Of a DNA stretch of 64,000 nucleotides, positions 34,809-46,116 are shown in pieces. Position numbers and translations under genes: made by a program. The stretch comes from G963665595 sp963665595. Lineage in GTDB: Bacteria > Actinomycetota > Coriobacteriia > Coriobacteriales > CADBOM01. The notes under the pieces are model-generated. The model was not told where the DNA came from and did no database searches. It saw nothing but the letters and a program-made list of their open reading frames with translations. Positions within the stretch are counted from its first letter, which is position 1. Every line of letters starts with the position of its first letter. The DNA is taken from the NCBI GenBank assembly GCA_963665595.2, contig CAXXJK010000004.1, forward strand, positions 744,001 through 808,000. The letters are read 5' to 3'.

Positions 34809-36269
34809 ATGGAGCAGAAAGATATTTCTCGGGTTTGGGATATGGTGCAATCTTATCTGGCGGAAAATCCTGACGTTGAAGTCATAAAAATGAACGGATT
34901 TTTTTCTGCCCTTGACCCTCAAGTCATAACAGATACCACTTTCATTCTTTCCACGACAAATCATTTTGCTCAATCCTATATAGAGAGAACCTATCTTTCT
35001 TTGTTGAAGGATGCGGTATTTAGTATTACTGGAAAACCTTTAGAGGTTCTTATTGTTGTCGAAGACCATCCTAGTGTTGAATACTTAAACCAAGAATATG
35101 ATCTTCCTTGTGAACCTTTAGATACTGCACAACAGAATGAAATTATTTCATCGGATAATTTAGTAAATAACAAAACAGATATTCAAACCGTTAATAATGA
35201 GCTCAGGGATGAAACTCAAGGTGACGGAGAAATTATTAAGACATTTGAAAACTTCATTATTGGTGAAAGTAACCGTCAGGCCTATAATGTTGCACATGCC
35301 GTAGCCGAAAACCCAGGAGTAACTCTTAATCCTCTTTTTATTTATGGTAAGTCCGGGTTAGGAAAAACTCATCTTCTTCTTGCAATATATAATTATGTAA
35401 GTAAAAACTATCAGAATATGCGCGTTAAATATGTACAGTTATCAGAGCTTCTTAATGATTATATGAATGCCTATCAAATTCAAGACTGGGGAGATTTTAG
35501 TCTTAAATACTACTCGAATGATATGTTACTGCTTGATGATGTCCAATATCTAGAAGGTAAAGAAGCGCTTTCAAATGAAGTATTTAATATATTTAACAAA
35601 CTCACACAAATTAAAAAACATATTGTTTTAAGCGCTGATCGTGCTCCAAAAGATATTGCGCTTGATGAACGTTTTACTTCAAGGTTTGCTCAAGGAGTTA
35701 TTGTTGAGGTAACTCCGCCTACCTTTGAAACAAAACTAGCTATTTTTAAAAATTATTTAAGGTATTCCTGCCAACAATTTAATCTTAAGGATATCTATAA
35801 GAACATACCTGAAGAGGTCTGTATTAAAATTGTAGAGAGGTCTAATTTTAATATTAGAAGCCTTGAGGGTGCAGCAACAAATTTAGTGGCATATATTAAG
35901 TATGAAAAAGAAAATATTTATATGCCATTAACTATAGATGAAGCAGAAGTAATAGCTACACGAGTGTTTTTAAATAATAATCAAAAAATAACTATATCAA
36001 ATATTCAGGTTGAGGTAGAAAAATATTACAATATATCGCATGCTGAAATGTTAGGAAAACAGCGACCACGAAATATATCACTTGCTAGGCAAGTTGCTAT
36101 GTATCTTTGTAGAAGTCTAACAGGAGAATCATATCCTGATATAGGAAAAGCATTTAAAAAAGATCACTCAAGTGTTGTTCACGCATATAACAACATTGAA
36201 AATAAGAAACAAAATGATAAGGCTTTTTATAACGAAATTGAAAAACTTACTGAATTAGTAAAAGGGTAA
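34809..36269 (+). CDS. dnaA: chromosomal replication initiator protein DnaA
   Basis: AAA+ initiator that binds DnaA boxes and opens the origin. 486 aa. A short domain I and a diverged, acidic linker precede the AAA+ core: Walker A IYGKSGLGKTH, Walker B MLLLDDVQYLEGK and the sensor region ERFTSRFAQGVIVEV. Domain IV has the DnaA-box-reading helix FKKDHSSVVHAYNNI. The ATG follows AAGGA. The gene is markedly AT-rich in its codon choice, unlike the purine genes on the left. Confidence 0.98.
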   Translation: MEQKDISRVWDMVQSYLAENPDVEVIKMNGFFSALDPQVITDTTFILSTTNHFAQSYIERTYLSLLKDAVFSITGKPLEVLIVVEDHPSVEYLNQEYDLPCEPLDTAQQNEIISSDNLVNNKTDIQTVNNELRDETQGDGEIIKTFENFIIGESNRQAYNVAHAVAENPGVTLNPLFIYGKSGLGKTHLLLAIYNYVSKNYQNMRVKYVQLSELLNDYMNAYQIQDWGDFSLKYYSNDMLLLDDVQYLEGKEALSNEVFNIFNKLTQIKKHIVLSADRAPKDIALDERFTSRFAQGVIVEVTPPTFETKLAIFKNYLRYSCQQFNLKDIYKNIPEEVCIKIVERSNFNIRSLEGAATNLVAYIKYEKENIYMPLTIDEAEVIATRVFLNNNQKITISNIQVEVEKYYNISHAEMLGKQRPRNISLARQVAMYLCRSLTGESYPDIGKAFKKDHSSVVHAYNNIENKKQNDKAFYNEIEKLTELVKG

Positions 36270-36512
36270 CGTTAATTAGTAAATATAACAGCTTGTGATT
36301 ACTTGTTAATAACTATAAAAAAGTGTGTTAGAAAGTTATCAATAAAATAAGTATTAAAAAGTTTTGTGAATGTAAGTTAATAACATATACAATTTATTTA
36401 CTTTCGTTTTTGCTCGATTATCAGGTAAAAGAATTATTTTTCAAACTTCTCACAGGGCTTATTATTACTACTACTAAAAGTTAAATAAATAATAAAAAGG
36501 TAGGTAGCATCG
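36270..36512. other. dnaA-dnaN intergenic region
   Basis: 243 bp, very AT-rich, without a gene. Degenerate DnaA-box-like sequences (TTGTGATTA near 36294, TTGTGAATG near 36364, TTATCAATAA near 36337) are present but none is canonical. It may add DnaA binding to the origin or hold the dnaN promoter. Confidence 0.4.
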
Positions 36513-37616
36513 ATGAAATTTACTATTTCGAAATCTGAACTTCTTGAAGCATTGCAGATTGTTTCAAAAGGAATTTCAGCACGCTCTACTTTACCTATTC
36601 TTTCTGGGTTTTATATTCAGGCAATAAACGGGAAATTACTATTTCAAAGCACTGACCTCGAAATTTCAATTAAACATGAAGTGGAAGCTTTTATAGAAGA
36701 AGAAGGAGAGGTAATTGTTCCCGGAAAGTATTTCTTTGAAATAGTAAAGAACTTAAATGATGCTGCGGTAAGTTGTTGGTTAGAAGATAATCAAGTTAAA
36801 CTTTCTTGTCTTGACTCATTATTTTCACTTAATACATTAAACGTGTTAGATTTTCCTTCATTCCCAAATATACAAACTTCTTCAACAATAAAAATCTCTT
36901 TAGATATACTTTTATCAATGGTTAAAAAGGTGAGTAAAGCAGCTTCAAAAGATGAAACAAGAGCTGTTCTAACGGGTATATTCTTTATGGTTGAAGATGA
37001 AATAATAAGAATGGTTGCAACTGATTCTTACCGCCTCGCGATTGTCGAAAAGAAAATATCAGCGCAAACATCGGAAAATTTTAAATTAATTATTCCTGGT
37101 TCGATTTTTGATGAAGTTGTTAAATTGGCGGCAAAAAACGATACTATCAGTATTGGATATACCGATAATCAAATTATTTTTATGTTTGGTTCTTCAATCA
37201 TTGTAACGAGAAAAATTGAAGGAAATTATCCAAATTATCAGCAAATTATTCCGAAGGATAAAACAGTTTCCATAACAGTTAATGTAAAGGCTCTTATTTC
37301 TTCAATTAAAAGAGCTTCAATTATGGTTCAAGATCATTCTCCTCTTACATTTTTTATTGATTCTGACGCGAACCTTTTAATTATTTCTTCTCATGCTCAG
37401 GAAATAGGTGGCGCCGAAGAAAAAATTTCTATTGAATGTGAGGGAGAAACATTAGAAATAGGTTTTAATTCTCAATATATTATTGATGGTCTTCAGGTTA
37501 TTGAGTCTGAGGAAGTGGTGTTTGAGGCCCAATCTTCGCTTAAACCAGGTGTGTTTAAAACGGTAGGGGACGAAAAGTTTTTTTACCTTACCATGCCAGT
37601 AAGACTAAATAAATAA
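36513..37616 (+). CDS. dnaN: DNA polymerase III sliding clamp, beta subunit
   Basis: 367 aa, the ring-shaped clamp of the replicative polymerase. The N-terminus MKFTISKSELLEALQIVSKG and internal ARSTLPILSGFYIQ, VATDSYRLAI and C-terminal FFYLTMPVRLNK are typical; the MPVR end forms the partner-binding cleft. It follows dnaA and precedes recF by 8 bp. Confidence 0.97.
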   Translation: MKFTISKSELLEALQIVSKGISARSTLPILSGFYIQAINGKLLFQSTDLEISIKHEVEAFIEEEGEVIVPGKYFFEIVKNLNDAAVSCWLEDNQVKLSCLDSLFSLNTLNVLDFPSFPNIQTSSTIKISLDILLSMVKKVSKAASKDETRAVLTGIFFMVEDEIIRMVATDSYRLAIVEKKISAQTSENFKLIIPGSIFDEVVKLAAKNDTISIGYTDNQIIFMFGSSIIVTRKIEGNYPNYQQIIPKDKTVSITVNVKALISSIKRASIMVQDHSPLTFFIDSDANLLIISSHAQEIGGAEEKISIECEGETLEIGFNSQYIIDGLQVIESEEVVFEAQSSLKPGVFKTVGDEKFFYLTMPVRLNK

Positions 37617-37624
37617 TTATTATC

Positions 37625-38755
37625 GTGTCTTTATTTGCTAAAGATATCAGCCTTTATAATTTTAGAAACTATAAAGAATTTCATTTATCTCTTGATAAAA
37701 ATATTTCTATTATTGTTGGGGAAAACGGTATCGGGAAAACAAATATTATTGAAGCAATTGAACTTCTGACTTTATTTCAGTCTTTTCGTAACCCTACGTG
37801 GAATGATTTGGTTTTATGGGGAGAAGAGTCAGCCTCAGTTGTTATGGATGTAGAAGGAGATAATAGAGTTCTTACGTATTCTCTTTTGTTAAAAGAGAAT
37901 AAACGTCAGTATTCTTTCAACGGGAAAAGAAAAAATGTAAATGAAATTATAGGATCTTTTCCCTCTGTTTTATTTACTCCTGATGATTTACAACTAGTAA
38001 AAGGACCTGCTGAAAAACGTAGAGATGCTATTGATATTGTTGGTATTCAGCTTTCAAAAACATATAGTGATTTAAAAAATAACTATATGAAAATTATAAA
38101 AAATAAAAATAAGTTATTAAAATTGGGTGTAGTTAATGAACTAGTTTTAGATTCCTGGAATGAAAAATTAGTTGAAGTGGGAAGTTTATTTTTTAAACAT
38201 AGAGTACGCCTATTCCATGTAATAAGAGATGAACTTATTGCTATATATCAATCATTAATTCCCGGTGAGGTGATAAGAATTGCGTATTACCCATCTTGGG
38301 ATGTTTCTCTTGATGAATATAATGAGTCTTCGCAAGAGAAGCTATTTTTATTGGAAAATGCCCAAATATATAAATTCTTGTCGGAAGATATTTCTAAGAA
38401 AAAACAAAATGAAATGTATCGACATCATAGTATTGTTGGGCCACATCGAGATGAGTTGGTTGTATATATTAATGGAAAGGACGCGCGGAGATTTTGTTCG
38501 CAAGGGCAACAAAGATCTATAGCATTGGCTTGGAAGATGGCTGAGGTACATGTTATATCTCGTCTAAGTGAACAATTACCCATTCTCCTATTAGATGATG
38601 TAATGTCTGAATTAGATGAATCGAGACGCTCTACCCTCATTGATTATATAAATGGAAGAGTTCAGACGGTTATTACAACAACATCATTACAATATTTTAA
38701 TAAGAACGCTTTATCGAGTATGTCGATTGTAGATCTTACAGAAGGAAATTTTTAA
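37625..38755 (+). CDS. recF: DNA replication and repair protein RecF
   Basis: SMC-like ATPase (376 aa) that helps load RecA at gaps. Walker A GENGIGKTNIIEAIE is near residues 33-47, the ABC signature SQGQQRSIALAWKMAE is near 290-305, and Walker B PILLLDDVMSELDESRR follows. The start is a GTG eight bases after the dnaN stop with only a weak ribosome binding site, so coupling to dnaN is likely. Confidence 0.96.
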   Translation: MSLFAKDISLYNFRNYKEFHLSLDKNISIIVGENGIGKTNIIEAIELLTLFQSFRNPTWNDLVLWGEESASVVMDVEGDNRVLTYSLLLKENKRQYSFNGKRKNVNEIIGSFPSVLFTPDDLQLVKGPAEKRRDAIDIVGIQLSKTYSDLKNNYMKIIKNKNKLLKLGVVNELVLDSWNEKLVEVGSLFFKHRVRLFHVIRDELIAIYQSLIPGEVIRIAYYPSWDVSLDEYNESSQEKLFLLENAQIYKFLSEDISKKKQNEMYRHHSIVGPHRDELVVYINGKDARRFCSQGQQRSIALAWKMAEVHVISRLSEQLPILLLDDVMSELDESRRSTLIDYINGRVQTVITTTSLQYFNKNALSSMSIVDLTEGNF

Positions 38756-38756
38756 A

Positions 38757-39290
38757 ATGGATAACAGAAAAAAGCGAAAGGGTAGAACAGTTAGCCTATG
38801 TAATGAACTACCTTCTTGTTTTAATTCTGTACCGTTTAAATATAAACGGTCATTTTCTCTTAAAAGCGACTGGGAAGACATTGCTTCTGAAAATGTTTTA
38901 AATCATACGGATAATATTATTTATGATAAGAAAAATGAGAACGAAGTTGTGGTGTTTGTTGATAGTGCACAATGGGCTGCGGAATTAAATATGCAGAAAG
39001 AATTTTATAGAATTCTTTTAAATAGAAAGAGTGGCAAACAAATTACTTCAGTTAAGTTTTTTGTTTCTAAAAAAGCTAGTATTAGGAAAAAATTTGAAAA
39101 GCTTAAACAAGATGAATTGAATCAGAGCTCCTCTGTTATCCCATCTCTCCCTATGACAGAGGAAGAAGAGTATATTGCACATCTTCTTGTGGATGATATT
39201 AATGATGAAAAATTGAAGGAGAAGGTTTTTAACGCGCTAAAAGCTGATTTTGAATGGAAAAAGGGTATAGCATCCATTAAAAAGCCTTAA
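38757..39290 (+). CDS. DUF721 protein, DciA-like helicase operator
   Basis: 177 aa. The fold pattern LKSDWEDIASENVLNHT then VVVFVDSAQWAAELNMQ and ITSVKFFVSKK matches DUF721/DciA, the protein that recruits the replicative helicase in bacteria without DnaC/DnaI. The place between recF and gyrB equals that of the mycobacterial DciA gene. It begins one base after the recF stop. The C-terminal 60 residues are charged and less conserved. Confidence 0.85.
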   Translation: MDNRKKRKGRTVSLCNELPSCFNSVPFKYKRSFSLKSDWEDIASENVLNHTDNIIYDKKNENEVVVFVDSAQWAAELNMQKEFYRILLNRKSGKQITSVKFFVSKKASIRKKFEKLKQDELNQSSSVIPSLPMTEEEEYIAHLLVDDINDEKLKEKVFNALKADFEWKKGIASIKKP

Positions 39291-39310
39291 AAGCCATTTT
39301 GAGGCTTTTT
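39279..39310 (+). terminator. terminator at the end of dciA
   Basis: AAAAAGCCT (39279-39287) pairs with AGGCTTTTT (39302-39310) around a 14-base loop. The dciA stop codon lies in the loop, and a T-run closes the 3' arm. It would end the dnaN-recF-dciA transcript. Confidence 0.7.
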
Positions 39311-39448
39311 AATGATAGAAAATACGTGCTTATCATGCTTTAATCTGCTTAATTATGATAAAATGAGGTCATAAGTTAGGATAGATGGTTTAAGTAGATA
39401 TAAATTGGAAGAAGTGAATTCAATTAAAACCTCTTTTTAAGACTTGTG

Positions 39449-39474
39449 GCTTTCCTATATAAGGAAAGCTTTTT
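39449..39474 (+). terminator. terminator-like hairpin in the gyrB leader
   Basis: GCTTTCCT (39449-39456) and AGGAAAGC (39462-39469) form an 8-bp stem with a five-base loop, followed at once by TTTTT. It ends 45 bp before the gyrB start and is separate from the dciA terminator 140 bp upstream, so it may act as an attenuator for gyrase or as a second terminator ahead of a gyrB promoter. Confidence 0.65.
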
Positions 39475-39512
39475 CATTCTTTTAAAGGCTTATTGGGTTT
39501 GTGAGATTATAA

Positions 39513-41480
<1,968 letters not shown>

Positions 41481-41500
41481 AGTCAGGAGAATAAATTATC

Positions 41501-44098
41501 ATGGCTGATGAAACGAAAGAACTTGATCTAAGCGGATCACGAGTTGTTCAAGATGAGATGGTAAACGAATTTAAAAATTCGTTTCTAGAATATGCGATGA
41601 GCGTCATAGTTGCGCGTGCGTTGCCTGATGTACGAGACGGCCTTAAACCAGTTCATAGACGCATTTTATATGCTATGTATGACAGCGGTGTTGTTCCAAC
41701 AAAACCTCATAAGAAGTCGGCATGGACCGTTGGTGAAGTTATTGGTAAATATCACCCTCACGGTGATTCAGCAGTATACGACACTATGGTTCGTCTCGCA
41801 CAAAATTTTTCTATGCGTGTTCCTCTTGTTGACGGCCACGGCAACTTTGGTTCAGTAGATGGCGATTCTGCCGCTGCCATGAGATATACCGAAGCTCGTC
41901 TTGACCGTCCTGCAATGGAACTTCTGAGAGATCTTGATAAGAATACGGTTGATTGGCAACCAAATTACGATGAGTCACTAAAAGAGCCTTCAGTATTACC
42001 TTCACGTTTCCCTAATCTGCTGGTTAATGGGTCTTCAGGTATCGCTGTTGGTATGGCCACAAACATTCCTCCTCATAATCTGGGAGAGGTTATTGATGCT
42101 GCCTGTCTTTATATCGATAATCCCGATGTGACAACCGAAGAGTTGATGAAAGTAATGCCAGGTCCTGATTTTCCAACAGGTGCCATGGTTATGGGATTGA
42201 GTGGAATTAAAGATGCCTATGAGACCGGGCGTGGGTCTTTTATCATTCGATCACGCGCGAAGATGGAGCAGACCTCAACAGGTCGTCAACGTATTGTTGT
42301 TACTGAAATACCCTACATGGTAAATAAAACCAAATTGATAGAAAAAATAGCCGAGTTAGTCAATGACAAGAAAATCACTGAAATAACCGGGCTCAATGAT
42401 GAATCTGATCGCAGTGGCATGCGTATCGTAATAGATCTTAAGCAGGGCACTATTCCCGAGGTAGTACTTAATAAATTATTCAAACACACTCAACTTCAAA
42501 CTTCTTTTGGCGTCATTATGATTGCTCTTGTTGATGGTGTTCCCCGTACGCTTTCTTTAAAAGAAGTTCTTCATTATTACGTTGAACACCAGGTAAATAT
42601 AATAGTTAGACGAACAAGATTTGATCTTGAGAAAGCAGAAGCGCGGGCTCATATTCTTGAAGGTTTACTTCTTGCTCTTGATCATATTGATGAGGTTATC
42701 AAACTTATACGTGCTTCGCGTACTGATAAAGAAGCTCTTGAGGGTCTTATTGTCCGCTTTGGATTTTCGCAGGTTCAAGCAGAGGCAATTCTTGAAATGA
42801 AGCTCAGGCGACTTACTGGACTTGAGCGCGAGAAAGTGGAAGCCGAATTGGCTGAACTCCGAAAACAGATTGCCTATTATAAAGGAATTCTCGCTGATGA
42901 TCACCTGCAGCGCCAGGTGATCAAAGACGAAATGCAGGAAATTAAACAGAGGTTTAGCACCAAACGTCTTACAGAACTTTGTACTCAAGAAGCTAAGACG
43001 CTTGAAGTTGAGGATCTTATTGCGGAAGAGGATATGGTTGTTACTATTACGCGATCTGGCTATGTTAAACGACTGCCTGTTGCTACTTATCGGCAACAAA
43101 AGCGCGGGGGAAAAGGCCTTCAGGGCGTAAACCTTAAAGATAACGATTTTGTCGAACATCTATTTATTGCCTCAACTCATGATTATATGCTGTTCTTCTC
43201 TACCAAGGGTAAAGTTTACCGACTTAAAGTACATGAGCTTCCTATGGGAAGTCGCCATGCACGGGGCCATGCTATTGTTCAGCTTCTACCTTTTGAAGCA
43301 GACGAGAAAATAGCCGCCGTCATTTCCACGAAAGATTTTCCTGAAAGCGAATACCTTCTTTTTGCGACAAAAAAGGGCATGATCAAAAAGACGGCGATGT
43401 CTTCATATGGGCGTTCGCGCCGTGATGGATTAATTGCAATAAACCTGAGAAGCGATGATGCCCTTATTGCTGTTCGGCGAGTAAAAGAAGGGCAAAAAGT
43501 CGTCATGGTATCCTCAGCGGGTAAGGCTATTATGTGGGATGAATCAGAAGCCCGTCCCATGGGGCGCGACACCATGGGTGTCAAAGGTATCAATGTCCCT
43601 TCAAGTGCCGAGGTTCTTGGTATGGAAATTGTTCCACGTGGAGGGGAGCTGTTCGTAATTACTGAACACGGCTATGGCAAACGCACTCCTATGTCTGATT
43701 ATCCCATACAGCACCGTGGCGGACAGGGTGTTAACACCATTGCTATGACGGATAAAAAAGGCAAACTTATGGGGATGAAAGTAGTTAATGAAGATCATGA
43801 GCTTATGATCATCTCTGAAGAAGGTGTTGTCATCCGCTTAAAAGCTAAGGATGTTAGCAAACTTGGGCGCGCCACTCAAGGCGTAAAAGTTATGAATGTT
43901 GCCGAAACTGATTGTGTTACTGCAGTGGCCCGAGTTGCCACAGGGCGAAAGAAAAAGCCAGCCACCGCCGGAGAACAACAGCATCTATTTTCCAACGCAC
44001 AGGAGCTTCATGCAAATGCAACAGCAGATGAAGGCGATGACAGTGAAGAATTTGATGACGAAATTGGATTAGAAGAAGAACTTGAGGACGAGGAATAG
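41501..44098 (+). CDS. gyrA: DNA gyrase subunit A
   Basis: Breakage-reunion subunit of gyrase, 865 aa. The catalytic tyrosine is Tyr129 in [12 protein letters not shown]. The quinolone-resistance-determining region reads [11 protein letters not shown] with Ser90 and Asp94, the usual susceptible-type residues. The C-terminal wrapping domain contains the GyrA box [10 protein letters not shown] near residues 527-536 and ends in an acidic tail. It lies 20 bp after gyrB. Confidence 0.98.
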   Translation: MADETKELDLSGSRVVQDEMVNEFKNSFLEYAMSVIVARALPDVRDGLKPVHRRILYAMYDSGVVPTKPHKKSAWTVGEVIGKYHPHGDSAVYDTMVRLAQNFSMRVPLVDGHGNFGSVDGDSAAAMRYTEARLDRPAMELLRDLDKNTVDWQPNYDESLKEPSVLPSRFPNLLVNGSSGIAVGMATNIPPHNLGEVIDAACLYIDNPDVTTEELMKVMPGPDFPTGAMVMGLSGIKDAYETGRGSFIIRSRAKMEQTSTGRQRIVVTEIPYMVNKTKLIEKIAELVNDKKITEITGLNDESDRSGMRIVIDLKQGTIPEVVLNKLFKHTQLQTSFGVIMIALVDGVPRTLSLKEVLHYYVEHQVNIIVRRTRFDLEKAEARAHILEGLLLALDHIDEVIKLIRASRTDKEALEGLIVRFGFSQVQAEAILEMKLRRLTGLEREKVEAELAELRKQIAYYKGILADDHLQRQVIKDEMQEIKQRFSTKRLTELCTQEAKTLEVEDLIAEEDMVVTITRSGYVKRLPVATYRQQKRGGKGLQGVNLKDNDFVEHLFIASTHDYMLFFSTKGKVYRLKVHELPMGSRHARGHAIVQLLPFEADEKIAAVISTKDFPESEYLLFATKKGMIKKTAMSSYGRSRRDGLIAINLRSDDALIAVRRVKEGQKVVMVSSAGKAIMWDESEARPMGRDTMGVKGINVPSSAEVLGMEIVPRGGELFVITEHGYGKRTPMSDYPIQHRGGQGVNTIAMTDKKGKLMGMKVVNEDHELMIISEEGVVIRLKAKDVSKLGRATQGVKVMNVAETDCVTAVARVATGRKKKPATAGEQQHLFSNAQELHANATADEGDDSEEFDDEIGLEEELEDEE

Positions 44099-44130
44099 CC
44101 CTTCGTTACACCGATAGATATGTGAAAAAT

Positions 44131-44174
44131 GTGCGCCGCTCCCTTCATTTATTTCAAGAAGGAGCGGCGCACGT
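44131..44174. terminator. strong hairpin after gyrA
   Basis: GTGCGCCGCTCC (from 44131) pairs with GGAGCGGCGCAC (to 44172), and the stem extends through TTC/GAA with one bulged C. On the plus strand there is no T-run after the stem; on the minus strand the stem is followed by ATTTTTC. It probably ends the gyrBA transcript and may block read-through from the right. Confidence 0.65.
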
Positions 44175-44235
44175 GCGAGCAAACCTGTTACGCTTGGCAG
44201 AAAATGTGGAATTGCCTGCATAATCTAAAAAACGG

Positions 44236-44264
44236 TTGTCTTACGTCGTGATTTGCCGTATATT
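44236..44264 (+). promoter_or_regulatory. promoter of the tRNA-Ile/tRNA-Ala unit
   Basis: TTGTCT (44236-44241), a 17-base spacer and TATATT (44259-44264) lie 17 bp before the first base of tRNA-Ile. Each box is close to consensus. Confidence 0.75.
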
Positions 44265-44281
44265 AAGCGAGCGCATTTTTA

Positions 44282-44358
44282 GGGCCCATAGCTCAGTTGG
44301 CTAGAGCGCACGGCTGATAACCGTGAGGTCACAAGTTCGAATCTTGTTGGGCCCACCA
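44282..44358 (+). tRNA. tRNA-Ile (GAT anticodon)
   Basis: Full cloverleaf: acceptor GGGCCCA/TGGGCCC, D arm GCTC..GAGC, anticodon loop CTGATAA with GAT at 44316-44318, T arm with GTTCGAA, and encoded CCA at 44356-44358. Being GAT and next to tRNA-Ala it resembles an rRNA-spacer pair, but no rRNA is present. The position after gyrA is the actinobacterial arrangement. Confidence 0.97.
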
Positions 44359-44398
44359 CCGCGCGTTGTTCTGCCCGCCAGGGGCAGTGTTGTTTAAT

Positions 44399-44474
44399 GG
44401 GGGTTTAGCTCAGCTGGGAGAGCGACGGCTTTGCAAGCCGTAGGTCAGGGGTTCGAACCCCCTAACCTCCACCA
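44399..44474 (+). tRNA. tRNA-Ala (TGC anticodon)
   Basis: Cloverleaf with acceptor GGGGGTT pairing AACCTCC (one G-T wobble), anticodon loop TTTGCAA with TGC at 44432-44434, T loop TTCGAAC and encoded CCA at 44472-44474. It lies 40 bp after tRNA-Ile, probably on one transcript. Confidence 0.97.
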
Positions 44475-44629
44475 TCACAAAAACCTGCTAGATGGGCGCA
44501 TACAGCTTGTCTGGCAGTTTCATTTTCAAGGGTCAAAAAGCACATTTCATTAGAATGTTTTAGAACAAGGTTTGCTTAAGGCTGAATTTCCGGTATACAT
44601 CATCGTTTAACGGGATCGACCTAGTTCCC

Positions 44630-45868
44630 CTACTCATAGCACGCAATGGTGCCTTCGGCGATGATGGCCACGTTTGCATTCTTGCCATAGGTCTCAACCA
44701 GAAGGTCATGCGCCTCCTGCCAGGTATTCACGTAAACCTGTTTGTCCAGTTCGCCGCACTGAAATGCGGATGATGGCTCGGGTTCCATCCAGTAGATGTA
44801 GCGGGAAATCTGCGGACGCACCTGAATCCTGCCGGAGTACATACGACCACCACGATTTCGACCAAACTCGCCCAGCAGGTAATGAATCTGCTGACCGGTG
44901 TGGGTGCGGTCAATGAGCACGAGATCGCCGCCGCTCTCTTTCACGGCAAGCGATGCCACGGATACGGCGTTCATGGCATCGGTGGCCTTGGCATTGGCGT
45001 TGGTGATTACGATGTCCTTACCGGTGATCCTAGGAATGGAATAGGACTTCTGAGCAGCAGGGATGGCAGCGTAGTACTCTTTGATTGCGTCGCCGGCGTA
45101 TACGTCGGTCACCTCGAGGCGGGAGTTGTACAGCACGTCGATCTTAAAGAACTGACCGATCATCTGACCGAGCTCCTCTACCTGATTGCGCATACCATCG
45201 ACGGCAATATCGCCCATTTGTGTTACGAAGTCGATATTGCGTGCATGAATGTCATCTATGGCAGCCTTGTGGGTGCCATAGATGGTGTCGATGGAGGCCA
45301 TACCTGGGAAGAGTAGCTTGTAACCACCGCTGAAGCCGTTGAAAGGATGCGGAGTGATGGCGCCGATACCAATACGCAAATCGCAGCTCATGAACTCGGC
45401 GTTGCAGTATACCTCATAGCCGCCCGAAGCGGCACCGATGTAATCGTTGTTCTCATAACAGTTGTGGTTGTATATTGGAATGCGCCGCATGATATCCTCA
45501 CCCAGCTTAGCGGAGAAATCACGCCTGTTGTGTGCGCAGTGAGCCCCAAGAGCGCAGATGAAGCGGATGTGGTCGTCGGTCACACCGGCGCGCCCGAGTT
45601 CCTCGAGGATGATGTGGGCGATGTCATTGGTGGGTGTACCACGGGAGAGGTCGTCGAACACGATGCAGACTTCTTGGGCGTCCTGGGCAAGTTCGTAGAT
45701 AGTTTTTGAATCGTACGGGGCATTGATTTTCTGACGGATCTCTTCTTTGTTGAGAGAGGGAAACTCGTCATTCGGAAGACCGTAGAACTCGACATTCCAG
45801 GAATCGGGCAACTCGATCTCGACCGGCTCATTGCCCTGCCAGATATTCTGATTCAATGTGAATTTCAT
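44630..45868 (-). CDS. LarA-family (lactate racemase-like) nickel-pincer enzyme
   Basis: 412 aa from the ATG at 45868 (MKFTLNQNIWQ), which follows GAGAGAGGAATCCC; the longer frame upstream is not family-like. Conserved LarA features are FDDLSRGTP, LGAHCAHNRRDF, YNHNCY and GAITPHPFNGFSGGYKLLFPG, whose Lys carries the nickel-pincer cofactor in LarA. The substrate could be lactate or another 2-hydroxy acid. The maturation genes larB, larC and larE are not in the window. Base and codon use is visibly richer in G+C than neighbours, suggesting transfer. Confidence 0.85.
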   Translation of the reverse strand: MKFTLNQNIWQGNEPVEIELPDSWNVEFYGLPNDEFPSLNKEEIRQKINAPYDSKTIYELAQDAQEVCIVFDDLSRGTPTNDIAHIILEELGRAGVTDDHIRFICALGAHCAHNRRDFSAKLGEDIMRRIPIYNHNCYENNDYIGAASGGYEVYCNAEFMSCDLRIGIGAITPHPFNGFSGGYKLLFPGMASIDTIYGTHKAAIDDIHARNIDFVTQMGDIAVDGMRNQVEELGQMIGQFFKIDVLYNSRLEVTDVYAGDAIKEYYAAIPAAQKSYSIPRITGKDIVITNANAKATDAMNAVSVASLAVKESGGDLVLIDRTHTGQQIHYLLGEFGRNRGGRMYSGRIQVRPQISRYIYWMEPEPSSAFQCGELDKQVYVNTWQEAHDLLVETYGKNANVAIIAEGTIACYE

Positions 45869-46050
45869 GGGATTCCTCTCTCGACTGGTTAATTCCGAAG
45901 GCCTGCTCGCACATGAGTTCGAAGACAATCACGCAGGCATGGTAGCGGGTACATCTATGTGCATTATATACATATGACGAAACGTCTCGCAATCCGGGTT
46001 ATGAGGGCGTATGGCGTGCAGCTGATAGTGCAAACCAAACAAAGTACTTC

Positions 46051-46079
46051 TTTACCTTCCCATACCCCTATCGTAGAAT
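46051..46079 (+). promoter_or_regulatory. putative promoter of the membrane protein/CDGSH pair
   Basis: TTTACC (46051-46056), 17 bases, TAGAAT (46074-46079), about 38 bp before the GTG at 46117. The -35 box matches four and the -10 box five of six consensus positions. Confidence 0.45.
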
Positions 46080-46116
46080 GTCATAGGATTGACTGTATCT
46101 ATGAGAGGGGCACCCG

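Noticed and set aside
44282..44474. rRNA operon around the tRNA-Ile/tRNA-Ala pair
   Set aside because: No 16S or 23S sequence flanks the tRNAs; the arrangement is the gyrA-ileT-alaT order known in Actinobacteria.
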